Of a stretch of 64,000 nucleotides of DNA, positions 12,501-24,807 are shown piece after piece (within the stretch, counting starts at the first letter, position 1; each line of letters starts with the position of its first letter). Below the pieces are notes generated by a model. It ran no database searches and had not been told where the DNA came from. It saw only the letters and a list, made by a program, of their open reading frames with translations. The DNA is from Gyromitra esculenta. Its lineage: Eukaryota > Ascomycota > Pezizomycetes > Pezizales > Discinaceae. The translations under genes and the position numbers were made by a program. The DNA lies in the NCBI GenBank assembly GCA_038503075.1, contig JBCAML010000006.1:868001-932000 (forward strand), in the 5' to 3' direction.

Positions 12501-13264
12501 TGGAACAAGCCCTCACACGGCAACCATTAGAAATCTCCGGGACTATCTACAGATCGAGGCTCGGGACAAACGAAGTCTGGATATTACCAAAGACGATATT
12601 GTGGCTGTTTATGCGAAGGTAGTCTGTCCGTTAATAAGGTTGCTAAATACTAACCTTTGTTGATTAGGCCCCCAACCAAAATAACTGGTATGATTGTGGG
12701 TTATTTCTACTGCACTACGTGGAAAGGTTTCTTAATAAACCAAAAGAGTTCGTGGCTATGATCCTCGCCAAAGAAAACCACATGCAAGATCAGGAGCTTT
12801 GGCGTAAGGAAGAAATCAAAGACATGCGCGAAAAGCTTTTCCATCTCTTCGTTAAGCTGCACAACGAACAAGAAACTACTGAGGCGATGCAGGGAAGCCC
12901 CAAACAGCAGGAAAACGGGAGCCGGAAGGAAGATAACAGTCAAAAGGCTGGAGATGGTGAAGGGCCTGTTGCAGTTGCTATAACGATGGATGTAGAGCAG
13001 TCACTGGAAGATAAAGGCGTGCAGAAACCATGGATAATCTCTGAATCCACATCTGCAAGTAGAAGTACAGGGTTTGAAAGGTTCACGATGGAATTTGATG
13101 ATATGATCACATCTGGTGGGGATGATCGGCATGGGAAGCAGGACATATCATCAAACATCACAGCACAGTCAACAGATGATTTCACCATTCAACCAATAAG
13201 CCTGGAAGAGGACAGCATGGCTCAACACGGAGAAGTAACACTATTGGTACGAGATAGTCAGTAG
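9529..13264 (+). CDS. ULP2: Ulp2/SENP6-7-type SUMO-specific cysteine protease (C48)
   Basis: About twelve exons: 9529-9618, 9755-9858, 9917-9977, 10029-10535, 10594-10911, 10973-11133, 11189-11608, 11668-11772, 11824-11910, 11961-12413, 12468-12618, 12668-13264, giving about 1017 residues. The peptidase starts at LSRLNSNQFLNDNIVNFYLR. The triad is His in SHWYLAI (about 619), Asp in IIILDSM (about 776) and Cys in NNWYDCGLFLLHY (about 829). An acidic/serine-rich insert of about 130 residues between His and Asp is typical of Ulp2/SENP6-7 rather than Ulp1. A PH-like region lies upstream of the peptidase (about 10740-11230). The enzyme removes SUMO, especially poly-SUMO chains, in the nucleus. The 51-nt segment 9978-10028 is bounded by GT...AG but is stop-free and in frame, so it may be exon. 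Confidence 0.88.
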
Positions 13265-13855
13265 TCGTTGCGTCCGTAGTTCGATCTTCTGCACGTGCTT
13301 CGCCGGTAAATATGACTCCTTTTTTCTATATTTTTCTGGGAATATTATCTGGTTTGAGTTTGTCACTTTGCTAAGGGTATTTATGTTATCTGGCGTTGTT
13401 TAAGATCGGGTGTAAGGCAGTTTTCCGTGTCGTTGGAAATATATTTTGTATTTACCGTAACATCAAAGTGTCACCCTCCCCCCCAAATTCAGCAATATTT
13501 ACAACTTTAGTCCTCTCCCAGCCCTCCTTATAGGGGTCCTGGTCTCCATGCCGATGCACAGAAAAGTTTCGATATCCCTGCTACAAATCGAGAGTAGAAA
13601 ACTCACTCCATTCACAGCCTAAAAAACGCGCTTTTGGATCTATGTATGGGGGGGAATACGTACAAATGTGACAATCTCAGGCCACGTCACACGATTGGAC
13701 TAAGTAGGAAAGAAAAAATATAGTAAGGAAATGCCTAACCGGCAAGAAAAACCGAAAGAAAAAAAAAGCTCACTTTCAAACCTAACGTAATGTGGAAAAC
13801 GCATTAACAAAAAATACACACCACTAATAAATATACTAAAACCAAGCAATAGTTA
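13265..13855. other. intergenic between convergent genes
   Basis: AT-rich 3' flanks of the SUMO protease and the small minus-strand gene. Nothing else seen. Confidence 0.4.
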
Positions 13856-14225
13856 CTAAACGACTGATGTATGGCCACGGCCGTGGTTGTGACCATGGGC
13901 ATGGCTTCCACGAGAAGTCGGTGATTGCTGCTCTGATTCAGTACGAATTGAATGTGTGGCGTTATCCATCTGTCTTCGGGTATGTTCGAACAATATCCTG
14001 ATATATGATGTTACCAAAGGTCCAGATAAACAGGCTGGCGAATTGAAAGAATGGTTAGATAACGTACCTAGCATATTTGTTGATGGGGTCATCCTGGATT
14101 TGCGAGTCGGGGGCAGAGTCGAAGCTCTTCTCGTGGCCAGGAGAGTGATGGTTGCCGTTGGTAAGGAATGATGGGTTCGAGGATTGAATATTTGAAGAGG
14201 AGATCATTCTTGTTGAGACAGTCAT
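13856..14225 (-). CDS. small conserved-looking protein with His/Gly-rich C-terminus, function unknown
   Basis: Two exons, 14225-14068 and 13973-13856, with a 94-nt intron (GTACGT...GAAG), give 91 residues. I do not recognise a named family. The N-terminal third is Ser/Asn-rich. The middle reads SPGHEKSFDSAPDSQIQDDP followed by INKYARQMDNAT, a short amphipathic stretch. The C-terminal 20 residues are dominated by alternating His and Gly (HAHGHNHGRGH), which could bind Zn, Ni or Cu. Codons across the splice stay in frame and the exon sum is divisible by three. The downstream frame remains open into the intron, so an alternative unspliced start is possible. There is no signal peptide and no membrane span. 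Confidence 0.65.
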
Positions 14226-15878
14226 GTTGAGATTTTTAGGAGTCGAGGACGAGGTGGATATGAGGTTACTATTGATTGGAGAAACAATACAGTGGTTTTC
14301 TTCTTCTTGTCTTTCCCTCCAATGGATCCGCTGATTGAGTAGAGGAAGAAGAATTCAACCTAGGACAACGGTCTAAATAAACAGGACGTTCTTTTTATGT
14401 GGATAGAGGGATGGTTCTCAGAATCAACTGGAGGTGGATGTTAATGGTGGTTGCTGGTGATATTTGGTGAAGCGTGGGATTGATGTGGATGGAAAGGATT
14501 CTAGGGAACAAGCTTTTATAAACGAAGTTCAATCAGCGAAATGCTTGCTTTACCAGCTTGCAAGTAAGTACAGTTCGCGACTGAGCAGACGTCAATCACC
14601 GCTATGGTAGGATGGAATATGGTACTCCGGCCGGACGGTCTTGCCACTCCTAGCTTCGGCTAGGTTACTCATCGTACCCTATCCCAAAATCTCTACGAAA
14701 CGAAGGGAGATCTCTTTCTATCAACCCCAGACCTACACCTGCTGCAAGACTACGCATTCCCGATGAATCGTCATAGCCCTGGCCGAATTTGGGGGCGACG
14801 CTGCTCAAAGGAACAGAATCTGGAGGGGGGGGTAGAAGCGAATTTCGAACTTTCCGATAGTGCACATCCATCACCTACTCTCGCTCCCCTTTCCCCTCTG
14901 GATATGCAAGGTAGAGTTTCAGTGAGTCCGTTGCGGACTTGGGTACAGCTTGATGTCATGATCGGCAAGTATGGACCCTTATTTTTGCATGGATGTGGAT
15001 GGCTGCATCATCAAGGCCTTGAACACCGACTCTTGGCCTCCATACCACACCGTCCGATTTCAAATCATGACGCTGATCCGGGAAAAACACCTTCTGTCAA
15101 ACCGGCATGTATCTTGACGCTGCAGTAGCATCCATGGTTGAATGTTTGCTTGGCTGGCGGTGGTGTTTGCCTTGTGTATCTCTACGTCGTTATTACAGCA
15201 GCGCTTCCACTAAACGTTCCGCCAAGACCGTATTGCCAAGATTCTCCCATAGGCCACATCGTCCATCCTGTTTGGACGGTGTCTCGATACAGAATTGATC
15301 GAAATTCGACGACATTATCCCAACGGTGCGGTATTCAGGGATCTCTTGGGGAAGCTCCAGTTGCTCGTAGGCTTGTATACGTATGGTTGCGCTCCGAGCC
15401 GGAGTGAATGTCGATGCCTTGTAGATTAGCGAGGGACCAATGGAATTATAACGATGCAGGATACCCCATTGCTGTCATTATAATCTGATCGCCATGTCAT
15501 TATTGAGGCATTTGCTAGCTAGAACCCTAGAGAAATCTATCCTCAAGATGGCTAAAAAGGTAGAACCCGTACTTATGGGTATTTCCTTGAAAATTTACAA
15601 TCGAGAAACTTTCTCCCATGCCATGCAGCCCCACAACTACATGTATCCCATTGATCTTCGCAGCTACTGAAGAGATAGAAGAAAGGAAGGAAGGAAGAAA
15701 GAGTATCATACCGCCAGAAATACCGTATTTATGATGGGCCCACTGGAAGCCCCGACTCAACACTCCTTTATCTTGTGGAATAAAAGTATAATATAGGTAC
15801 TGTTCGTTCTAAGCATCGTATTCCAAAGGCAATGATCAAAGAAAAAAGAAAAAAGAAAAAAGAAAGACAGCCAAAAGA
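14226..15878. other. long intergenic stretch, no gene supported
   Basis: About 1.65 kb. Frames of up to 121 residues on the plus strand (14763-15128) have no family resemblance. The minus-strand frame at 15527-15763 is also unconvincing. It probably includes the promoter and 5' leader of the small gene (left) and the 3' flank of the HDA1 subunit (right). TACATGTA occurs at 15638-15645. Confidence 0.4.
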
Positions 15879-18800
15879 TCACCCATTCCTTAAGGGATGT
15901 GTTAAGGGTTCTCTTCCATGAAACCCCCCCGCCCCAGCTGCGGGTGATGTTGCTCTCGATTGAATTGGGCTCCCTCGGATTGAAACACTCGAAGCCCTCG
16001 TTCCCAAAGTTCCTCGACTTCTCGTACTCACAGCTCGTTCGTGCTCCAGCCGTACAATTCGCTCTTCACGTTCTTTCAACTGAAGTGACAAGCTCTCAAT
16101 GAGTTTGTCTCTTGTCTGAACTTGATTATGCAATTGTAAATCTCGTAACCGTACCACTACCTCGTCCGACCGTTTCTCAAGGACCAATATCTCTCTTCGT
16201 AACCTATCGTTATCCCCTCGCAGCTCAAATGCACCGTTCGATGCCTGCTGATACTGATCTCGCAAGAAGTCGAAATCTCTATCTCTCGTTTGTGCACTAC
16301 TCTCTACTGCACGAAGTTTCTCCTTCAATTTCCCGCTATCAGCACGTAGTTGTTCCAACTGAGCAATTTCTGGTGGGCCAGCTAGAAGACTTTCACGGGC
16401 TTGTTCTAAGTCTGCCTGCAGTTGGGATTTCTCCGCTTTTACCTTTGTTAATTCGTTCGATAGACGATCTTTCCGTATTTCGGCGTCCCTCTGGATCTTC
16501 AGAACTTTCTTCAGGTCTTTCTGGATCTCAAGAAATTCTCTTCTCAGCTCTTCATGTCGTACCTGAAGTCGACCGGTGGAATCCATCCATTGATGAAGCT
16601 CGTCCATCGTTTTTTTCAAAGTACATACCAACTCCTCCCGCGACTACCAACTGTTAGGATGAAAGAGCCACCTGGATAACGCGAAAAACAACTAACCATA
16701 GATATTATATCTGCCTCGTGGGGTGTAATCGTAGGTTGTACGAATGATATCCTATCATTTTCCAAAACAGCCTTTTCCCTATTTTCCTCCACCTCCTCTT
16801 CGTTCTCTTCTTCCCCTTTTAAACACCCTTCACTCTCCAAATCCATGGGAGACGATATCAGTTCAGATCTTGGTTCCAACTTTGGCTTCTTAGGTAGCTC
16901 AACTAGCATCGGTAGTAATGGCTGACTCGGCATGGAATCACTTATGTGTGAGATATCACCCTCCTGTTGGCTAAACGTCGACAAACTAGAATTTGGTTCA
17001 GGATCGTGAACCCTCAATCGCTTTGTCTCTAATGGTAGTGTCGCCGAAACACCGGCGGCCTGCGTCCCACTATTGTCTTCCTACATATACTATAAGCAGA
17101 AGGAAAAAAAGGAAAAAAGAATCACCCGTTACAGTTACCTGTCGTTTCCGTTTATCATTTCCTTCCGTAGAGCTTATATTAACAATAGACGGCGGTTGGG
17201 TCGCCGGTTCAAATAATGGTAGCTCTGGGATATCTGGGATATCTAGAGCACCCACTGCCTTCTTCTGGAGCCATTTAGATATTTTGGTTGGAGCACGAGA
17301 TATTGCTGAACCGTATTCGTGGGATGCAATGCCTACTTGCAGTCGAAGATTTTTCAATGTCTCAATGTAAAAATGTAAAGGAATTTCCATCCCCGGAACA
17401 CGGCAAAGGCGTAAGTGCTCAATTGTGTTTATGGCAACAAGCCGGATCACCGGGGCCAATTTCTCAACCTCGACGATATTGCTACGGAACCCTTTTATCT
17501 CGGGGAGCTCAGCGTTGAAAGTTGAATCCATGGCAATAAGACAATCAGCTGCGTTCTAACCTAGAGTGAGCTTTGTTTGCTTGCCTGCTTGTTGGCAAAT
17601 ATGACACTTACTGTAACAGCACCACTCTTACAACTCGGCAGCAAAAACACTTTCACAAGCCCATCCAAATTGTTATCTTGCATCCTTGGCAACGTGCTCA
17701 GCCTATCCAGTCTCGAATAGCTAACCTTCAATCCCCTTAAGAAAATCTCCAATATATCCTACACCTTTATTAGCCAATTTTCTCCCCTTCCTTATCCCCT
17801 CTTCCCACCCCTTCTCTTCCGGCGTAATCAAATCAAAGACGGCATACAATCAACTTCCCATCTTCCGCCACAATCACAATCTTTAAGAATAGCCCCTTAA
17901 CGGCCCCTAAAAATGCTCTCAAAAACACAAACTTGCTGCTCACAGCCGCATGATACTCCGCTTCCTTCCCCGCGGCGGCAGCCGAAATGCCAATATTATC
18001 AAATGGTAGGTCCGGGTGTGTTGCAATGCGTCCGCTAGTCTCAACAATTTCTTGCATGATTTTGATGAGCGTAGGGTCTGCAGCATTGGGATTTGAGAGA
18101 AACTGCTGTATCTCGCGATGTTTACCCACTATTGAGTTGAGGTATGCTTTCTTCTGGTCGATACCTTTGGGAGTAACGGACTTGGTACGGAGTGGGAGGC
18201 CAATTACATACTCTGCCGGTCCAAGATGGGGCGAGCCAAAGGGTGGCTGTACCGCAATCGTCGACGATATAGATACCTGTGTCTGCGGTACCACTTCGTC
18301 TTGTGTAGCAGGGGGAACAGACTGCGGGGAGCTCTGAGACATAGTCAACACCGAGTGGTGTTGTAGTGTTCTATCCGCCCCTGATCCTAATAGACTCGCC
18401 AGCGTCGTATCCGCAGGATCCACTGTAATATGTTCAGCTGGCGTTGTCGAGGGGCTCTTTAGTAGGGGATTTGAGCTCGGCACTTGATGCAGCGGCATAG
18501 ATACTGCATTCCGCGCATTTCTCGTCGCAGCTACCTTTGCATTCCTCTCCTCCCGATTCCGTGCGAGTCGTTCGCGCAATGCAGCTACACTAGACACGGC
18601 TTGCGGCGATGTTGCAGCGCTGTTACAGTTGCCTGACATCGCTTTCATAGATGGCGGTAGCGAATGCCTTGAATGCCGTTTGCTGGGGGAAACAACTTTT
18701 GGTGGTAGTGATATTGGGAGCGTGCTAGAGCGCCCACGTGACTGCTTGAATTTAAGTGTTGTCGCGCGCGCAGTTGCGGTTGGTGATCTTGTGGCCTTTC

Positions 18801-20101
18801 TCTGGCGGTTTGTGAGCCAGCTCCGGAGCTCTTTTACAGGCAGATCTCCCAAGTGCGCTTGATTAGAAGCCTTAGTACCCGGGGATGGAGCTTCGGGCGA
18901 TTTCTCCTGTGTTTGAGATGCCGTACTGGGGTGATCGCTTGATGCTGTTGCGGACCTGAGTGGTTCGTGGATATATGTATGCTCGGTTGCCAAGACCTGA
19001 TTGGACGGAGACGACGATTCGAGCAGCGAGGTGCTGGCGCCAGTTCCACAGCTCTCTACAGGCCTCTCGATAACTAGCCGTTCTATTGGAGAAATTGTTC
19101 TTGGCCGTTCAACTACATGTAGTTGTTCCTGTGTCTGGACTGTGGTTTTTTCAACTGGAAGCTAAGTCTCGGGAATGCAATGTACTCAAGAAAAAAATAG
19201 TATTCAGTTTGGTTTACTTTGATTCAAAAAAATTGAACTTTGAGAGGAGGATAGTTCTTTCTCAGTGCTCTCTACGATCAATCGCTGCTGCGACGGGAGC
19301 TTGTCCAGGGATGTTTGGGACGCTAGCAATCGCCGGGATAACCCCTTTTGAAAGATATCTTCTTGAGCACCTCGTTGCAATTGGGTGTCGTCTTGTATTA
19401 TGAGCCCCTTCCGCGCCCCCTGTCCCTGTCCCTGTATCTACGGCAATTCCTCAGGTTCACTATCGACACCCTCGACGTCAGAGTTGGTGTAGGCCGTGTA
19501 TTGGTCTCTGTTAAACCCTTGGGACCTTTCTGTTGTGACCAAGATCTTTTTTTTTTTTGGCGGGCTCAAGATAGAGGGCTGTGATGGGAGGTACTCGGAT
19601 GATTGGGTAGAGGAAGGTGACTCGGATGGACTGCTCTACCCAAGTAGTTAATTTATCACACGGCTTCTTTCATCCAGTACTTGATGCAGTTATCCCAAAC
19701 CTTGCGAGACCGACCCCGTTTTCTCCTTTTGGTTTCGACTTTGCTATTGGCTTTGGGGCTTTGTTTTCTGGGCCTTTTTAGCAGCTGTTGTTTCTTCCGC
19801 TCCCACTCGTTTATCGCGTCCTTGGTGACTCCAGCTTTCCGTTTCTACAATTGCTCGTATATTAGCTGTTCAAGTTCCTATTCTGCTCGATGCCGAATAC
19901 AACACGAACCCATTCGGGTTTCCAAGGTTGGCCAGTTGCTGGATCCTCACCGGCCCAGATAATCTTTGATCTTTGATCTCACTCGACGATAATCTCCTTG
20001 ATCTTCTACCAGCTCTCAATCCCTTCCGAGAATTGTGAAGAGTTGGCTTGGTAGGATTGAAGTGATTGAGTCTGTGATTTGGTGTATGGCGAGATATTTT
20101 T
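15879..20101 (-). CDS. HDA1 histone deacetylase complex subunit (Hda2/3 type) with N-terminal chromodomain; 5' end uncertain
   Basis: Minus-strand exons: (20101)-19910, 19844-19701, 19635-19461, 19391-19218, 19154-17848, 17758-17612, 17555-17139, 17080-16697, 16643-15879. From 19844 onward all phases agree. The middle (about 17070-18200) carries an Hda2/3-type helicase-like fold: EYVIGLPLRTK, SKFVFLRAFLGAVKGL, KIVIVAEDGKL, DCLIAMDSTF. The last exon encodes a long coiled coil (about 230 residues) ending in a Ser/Arg/Gly tail. The first exons encode a chromodomain (KIKEIIVE, IIWAGEDPATGQPW, KRKAGVTKDAINEWERKK). Family members scaffold a class II deacetylase; with a chromodomain, a link to H3K9-methylated chromatin is likely. 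The chromodomain exon has in-frame stops at 20006-20008 (TAG) and 19979-19981 (TGA) and no ATG in the open stretch, so the true start is unresolved. Confidence 0.8.
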
Positions 20102-20480
20102 TCAGTTTCTATTCTTTTTTTTTTCCAGTTTTATCACTATAACTGTAGAGATTATTAAGATTGTCAAGATTGTCAAGATTATTATCAGTAGTTGAATTTG
20201 AATTTTGCTGCTGTTGGAGACCAACGGGAATGTAGAATTCTAGATGCGTGGCAAGAACCATGGCGCGACTAAAACGATTGACAGAACACATGTAGTCATC
20301 ATATTGGGGGGGGGTGATGGCAGAGAAACACGCATTTGCTAGGGAGACGTGTCGTGTGGGGAGATATGCATAAATATAGGATGTGTACTAGGGGTAGGGG
20401 TACGAAGACGGAACGGGTCTCACATTCTTTCTATGGTGACCTCACAGAACGAAAAACCCTGGCGTTCCATCTCCACACCT
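20102..20480. other. 5' flank of the HDA1-subunit gene
   Basis: Contains an ATG at 20261 (minus) opening a 50-residue Asn/Asp/Leu-repeat frame that does not join the chromodomain frame. Low-complexity TTGTCAAGA repeats lie near 20160. Possibly 5' leader. Confidence 0.35.
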
Positions 20481-20722
20481 GTAGTATTACGGATGCTAGG
20501 GTAAGTCTGTGGACAGATGGTGGTGCGAGCAAGAGATGTTAATTTTCCACACCTCCATAACTCCCTGGGAGACCTGACAAAAACCCCAATGAGCTAAGAG
20601 TGCTATGTATTAAATATTAAACAAAATTAGCTCACAAGAGGATGAAGTCCGAACGAACTTGAGTCCCCAGGAAAAGAGCTCACCGCAACCTGTCCACAGA
20701 CTTACCCTGATATCCGTAGTAC
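20481..20722. mobile_element. MITE-like element, copy 1 (long TIR)
   Basis: Terminal inverted repeats: the left arm GTAGTATTACGG...GGGTAAGTCTGTGGACAG mirrors the right arm at about 20690-20722. The interior holds no coding frame. It is homologous, inverted, to 33918-34155 (shared AGTGCTATGTATTAAATATT-type core). It abuts copy 2, sharing the GTAGTAC tip. Confidence 0.75.
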
Positions 20723-21170
20723 TACGGGTGCTAGGGTAAATCTGTCGCTAGGTGGTGGTGTGGGTAAGAGAAGACTGCCTTACCTCCCAGCCCACAACTC
20801 CCCAAGAGGCCTGGAAGAACTTTCTAGTGACTTGATGATACTGTACTCATGTCACCGGGCTGCTATCGTTTTTCCTATAAGTCTGGATCCTTACGCAAAT
20901 AGGAAACTTTCCAGCGTGAAAACCAAGTTCTTGGTTACCCCCTCCAAAACTACATGTAACCTATCAAAGCCTATCTTGCTGGGTGATTTTGGTGGGTAGA
21001 TCTACCTATATAAAAGGGAAAGCAATAGCAGTCCGGCGACATGAGTAGATTAATTATCGGCCTAAGTTAGTTAGTAGGATTAGGGGATTGAGGCAAGCTT
21101 GAGCTCCTCAAGAGAAGTGCTGCACCACCGCCACCTGGTGACAGACTTACCGCCACCCCCGTAGTTACAG
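20716..21170. mobile_element. MITE-like element, copy 2 (same TIR family)
   Basis: Left end GTAGTACTACGGGTGCTAGG; right end mirrors it (CACCACCGCCACCTGGTGAC...CCCCCGTAGT). The interior differs from copy 1 and is non-coding. It may be a fusion of half-elements rather than one intact unit. Confidence 0.6.
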
Positions 21171-21176
21171 TACAAG

Positions 21177-21393
21177 GGGTAACGGCCGGACGGCGGACAC
21201 TGCCTGATGGCAGACGGGGGTCAAGTCTACTTGGCAAGGACTATTGAGAGGGTACAGGAATATTTGGGGGGTACAGGACTATAAGAAAGCTACAAAGATT
21301 TCAGAAAAACGTTACCCTCTCAATAGTTTTATGCCAATCTCTGACCCCTGTTAGCCATCGGACAATGCCTGGCCGTTACCCCCTGTAGAATAG
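21177..21393. mobile_element. second MITE family with about 75-bp TIRs and TA target
   Basis: Ends CAAGGGGTAACGGCC and GGCCGTTACCCCCTG are inverted repeats that extend about 75 nt inward to ACTATTGAGAGGGTA and its mirror. The flanking bases are TA on both sides, fitting a Tc1/mariner-type target duplication. No coding capacity. Confidence 0.75.
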
Positions 21394-21459
21394 AAAGAGA
21401 CAAGGTGATTGTGGCGGGCCGGTGGTCCTGGCAGTACGACGTACTTGTTATACCTATTG

Positions 21460-21879
21460 TCTCACGGGTTGGTTCCTCGTTAAGTCCTTCAGTATCCCTG
21501 AAGGTGAGCAGTGCTACTTAAGCGAGATATCAACTCGTATGATGAGTGCCGCGTTTCTACAGGTCCTACGGTGGGTATACTTCAAGGCGAAGTATCGGGG
21601 GTGTTTCACAGCGACAGTGAGGGTTCTGGAATAGAACCGAGATGGTATTTAGAATAATACAGGTAGAAGTGGAACGAGAACGTTGCTTAAAGAAAGAAGA
21701 GAAGAGAAAACATAAACGACCAAAATCCTTCGCTTAAATACCCCTCTTTTCCTGTAACACCAACAACAACCCGACAACAACCGAAACACAAAGACATTGT
21801 TCCAATAACCGAAATACACCCGAACAATAACGAAACCAACAACCTGACCACGATTCCTTCCCTAAGTTAATCCATGAAA
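21460..21879 (-). repeat. 3' LTR of element A
   Basis: 420 bp; plus strand TCTCAC...CCATGAAA. In element orientation it starts TTTCATGG, carries a TATTTAAG TATA-like box and the AAGCAACGT start motif (21680-21688, minus), and ends GTGAGA. Confidence 0.9.
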
Positions 21880-24807
21880 GTAGCTCCCCCCTTCAAGCGT
21901 GAGCTCCTGCGAACACTAGGAGTAGCTAACATTGGGATTGCTAGAAATTTTTCCAATGCCGAAGTATCTGCAAGGTCTTCAGCGGGTTCCCAGGTAGGAT
22001 GAGCATAACCGGTCCATTCAACGAGGTATTGTTGTTTCTTGCGATAAGTTCGTTGGTCCAAGATTTTCTCGATATAATATTCTTCTTGGTCATTGACAAT
22101 AACAGGCGCCGGTGGAGGAATGATTTGTCCTGGGAGAGCGTCATGGGCCGCAGGTTTCAATAAAGAAACGTGGAAGACAGGGTGGTACTTAACCGAGGAC
22201 GGAAGGTCAACTTCATAGGCAAAGGGGGAAACTATTTTCTTGATCAGATAAGGTCCCATCCACTTCCAGTCCAGTTTCCTCGCATTACGGTTCGTTCGGA
22301 TGTTCTTCATCGACACGAAGACTTGATCATTTATCTGGTACGCCGGGGCTGGTATCCGATGTTTATTCGTAGCTATCTCTTGAATATCCTGCGCCGTTCT
22401 GATTTGAGTACGGAGGTAGTCGTTTAATTCTTCCATTTTACTAGCAAAAGATGCAGCATCCAAGCTCTGGGAAGCCGTTTTGATCGGGACAACGGAGGTA
22501 TCGAAACGTGGATGATAACCATAATTGGCAAAGAAGGGGGAGACTTTAGTACTGGCTGATTCTTGGTTATTAGCAGAGAACTCGGCCATCGGTAACCATT
22601 TACTCCAATCTTCCTGTTGGTAGGATACGTAAGAACGAAGATATTGTTCCATCACAGCATTGAGTCTTTCGGTCTGTCCGTCTGTTTCTGGGTGGAAGGC
22701 AGTGGACATTCGAGGTTGAATCCCGAGGCGTTGGCAAAGTTCTTTCCAAAAATGAGCAGTAAATTGAGTCCCGCGGTCAGAGGTAACGTGCGAGGGTAAT
22801 CCGTGGAGTTTCCATATGTGTTGGAGATACAAATCAGCAACATCTCTGGAGTTGACCGTTGTATTGCAGGGAATAAGATGTCGCATTTTGGATAAACGGT
22901 CGACCACGACCATAATTGCATCGTACCCGTCTGATTCTGGAAGACCTGTTACGAAATCCATCGAAATTTCCTGCCAGGGACGGTTTGGGATAGGAAGAGG
23001 GCGGAGGACACCTTGAGTACGCTGAGTCAATGGCTTCGCTTTTTGGCAGATATGGCAGTTCCTAACGTATTTTCCAATCGATTCTCTCATTTTGGGCCAG
23101 TAAAAGCTTCTGGAGAGGAGTTCGAAAGTCTTATCTCGTCCGGGATGTCCTGCCGCAGGGGTATCATGATGTCTTCTGATCAGTTCTAATCGGAGGGGAT
23201 CAAAGTCTGGGACATAAAGGTTTCCTCGATAATAGAGCTTATCGTCTCTTTTGGTACACTCGCTAAGGGTGATTTCCTTCGATTGTTGTTCCTTGTTCTC
23301 TAGTGCTAGAAGTATTCTTTCAGGGAATTTATCAGCAATATATCCTTCTAGAAAGAGCTTTTCTAGGGGGGCGTCCAATTCAGCGGCTTCATTTGACAAA
23401 GAAGCCGACAACAAACTTAGCTGAGGGTCAATATTCTCTTTTTTCAACACCACTTGGCTCTGGTGTGCCAATCTTTCATCCCCTTCCTTGGGGAGATCTC
23501 CTGATCTCCTGGTCAGCGCATCGGGTTTTCCTCCTTGGCTCCCTGGTCGGTATGTGATCACAAAGTCGAAGCGTGATAGGTATTCAGCCCATCTAGCTTG
23601 TCGACGGTTTAGTTGCTTAGTACTCATGAAGTACTCAAGGTTCTTATGGTCGCTAATGACATCGATGGGGTGCTTTGAGCCTTCTAGCTCCGGTCGCCAT
23701 TCTTCAAACACTCGGATTATGGCCAATAACTCCTTGTCGTAAATCTCATAGTTACACTCGGCGGGGGAGTGTTTCTTTGAGAAAAAGGCTACCGGGTGTA
23801 ATACTCCTGCATCATCGTATTGAGATAGCACTCCTCCGGATACGAAGTCGGAGGCGTCGGTTTCCACAATGATTTTTTTGTCAGGGTCGAAGTGGATGAG
23901 GATCGGGGCGGTAGTGAAGGCGTATTTGAGGTTTTCAAAAGCTATATCAGCTTCGACAGACCATTCAAAGGCGATGCCTTTTCTAGTAAGGGCAGTGAGA
24001 GGAGCAGCAAGCTTAGAAAATCCTAGGATGAAGCGACGGTAAAAATTGGCGAAACCTAAAAAGGCTTGGACATCTTTTACGCTTTTTGGTATTCCCCACT
24101 CCCGGACGGCTTTGAGTTTCTCTTCGTCCATCTTAATGCCGTCAGGGGTGAGGATAAGACCAAGGTACTTAGTAGTTTGTACCTCAAATTCACATTTCTC
24201 AGGTTTTAGCAAGATGTTATTATCTTTGAGGGTCTGGAGGACCTTGCGAACGTGGATCTGATGTTCTGTGAAGGTGTCGCTGTAGATCAAAATATCGTCC
24301 AGGTAAGCTGTGCAAAAGATGTCTAGATATTCCGTAAGGCAGTCGTTCACGAAGCGCTGGAATGTTCCTGGGGCATTGGTTAGGCCGAATGGCATAACTT
24401 GATACTCATAGAGACCGTATCGTGTGCGGAAAGCTGTTTTCCATTCATCTCCCTCTGCAATGCGTACTTGGTGGTATCCATCGTGAAGGTCTAGCTTTGT
24501 GTACCATTGCGCTTTGGCTAGTCGATCTAGTGTTTCTCTAATGAGCGGAGAGGTATATCGATCTTTGACAGTGATTGCATTTAGGCCTCGATAGTCCACA
24601 CAGAGTCTCAAGGAGCCGTCAGCTTTCTTTACAAAGAGGACGGGGGATCCGGCGGGGGAAGAGCTGGCGCGAATAAAGCCTTTCTCTAAGTTATCCTCGA
24701 TATATTTTTTGAGGACAATGAGCTCTTCTCGGGACATTCCATAGAGCGGGCCGAACGGTGCGTCTTTCCCTTCCATTAGCTGTATTTTGTGATCATACAA
24801 GCGTCGC
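21867..24807 (-). CDS. element A pol: reverse transcriptase, RNase H, integrase, chromodomain (intact frame)
   Basis: An uninterrupted 977-residue frame opens at 24800 just inside the junction with B and continues to a stop at 21867. RT shows the catalytic motif YLDD in [14 protein letters not shown]. RNase H has [13 protein letters not shown]. Integrase has an H-H-C-C zinc finger (RRHHDTPAAGH...CHICQKAKP) and D-D-E residues in MDFVTGLPESDGYDA, TSDRGTQF and the FHPETDGQTERLN region. The C-terminus is a chromodomain: EEYYIEKILDQR...QYLVEWTGYAHPTWEPAEDL. Without element B and one target duplication the frame would run on from the protease at 30589, so B split a still-open protease-pol gene. It cannot now be expressed as one polyprotein. 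Confidence 0.93.

Noticed and set aside
14763..15407. Plus-strand open frames of up to 121 residues
   Set aside because: No recognisable domain, no convincing splice or start context, low-complexity composition.
20109..20291. Asn/Asp/Leu-repeat frame upstream of the chromodomain as the gene's first exon
   Set aside because: It does not join the chromodomain frame by a convincing intron and ends in a stop; kept only as possible leader.
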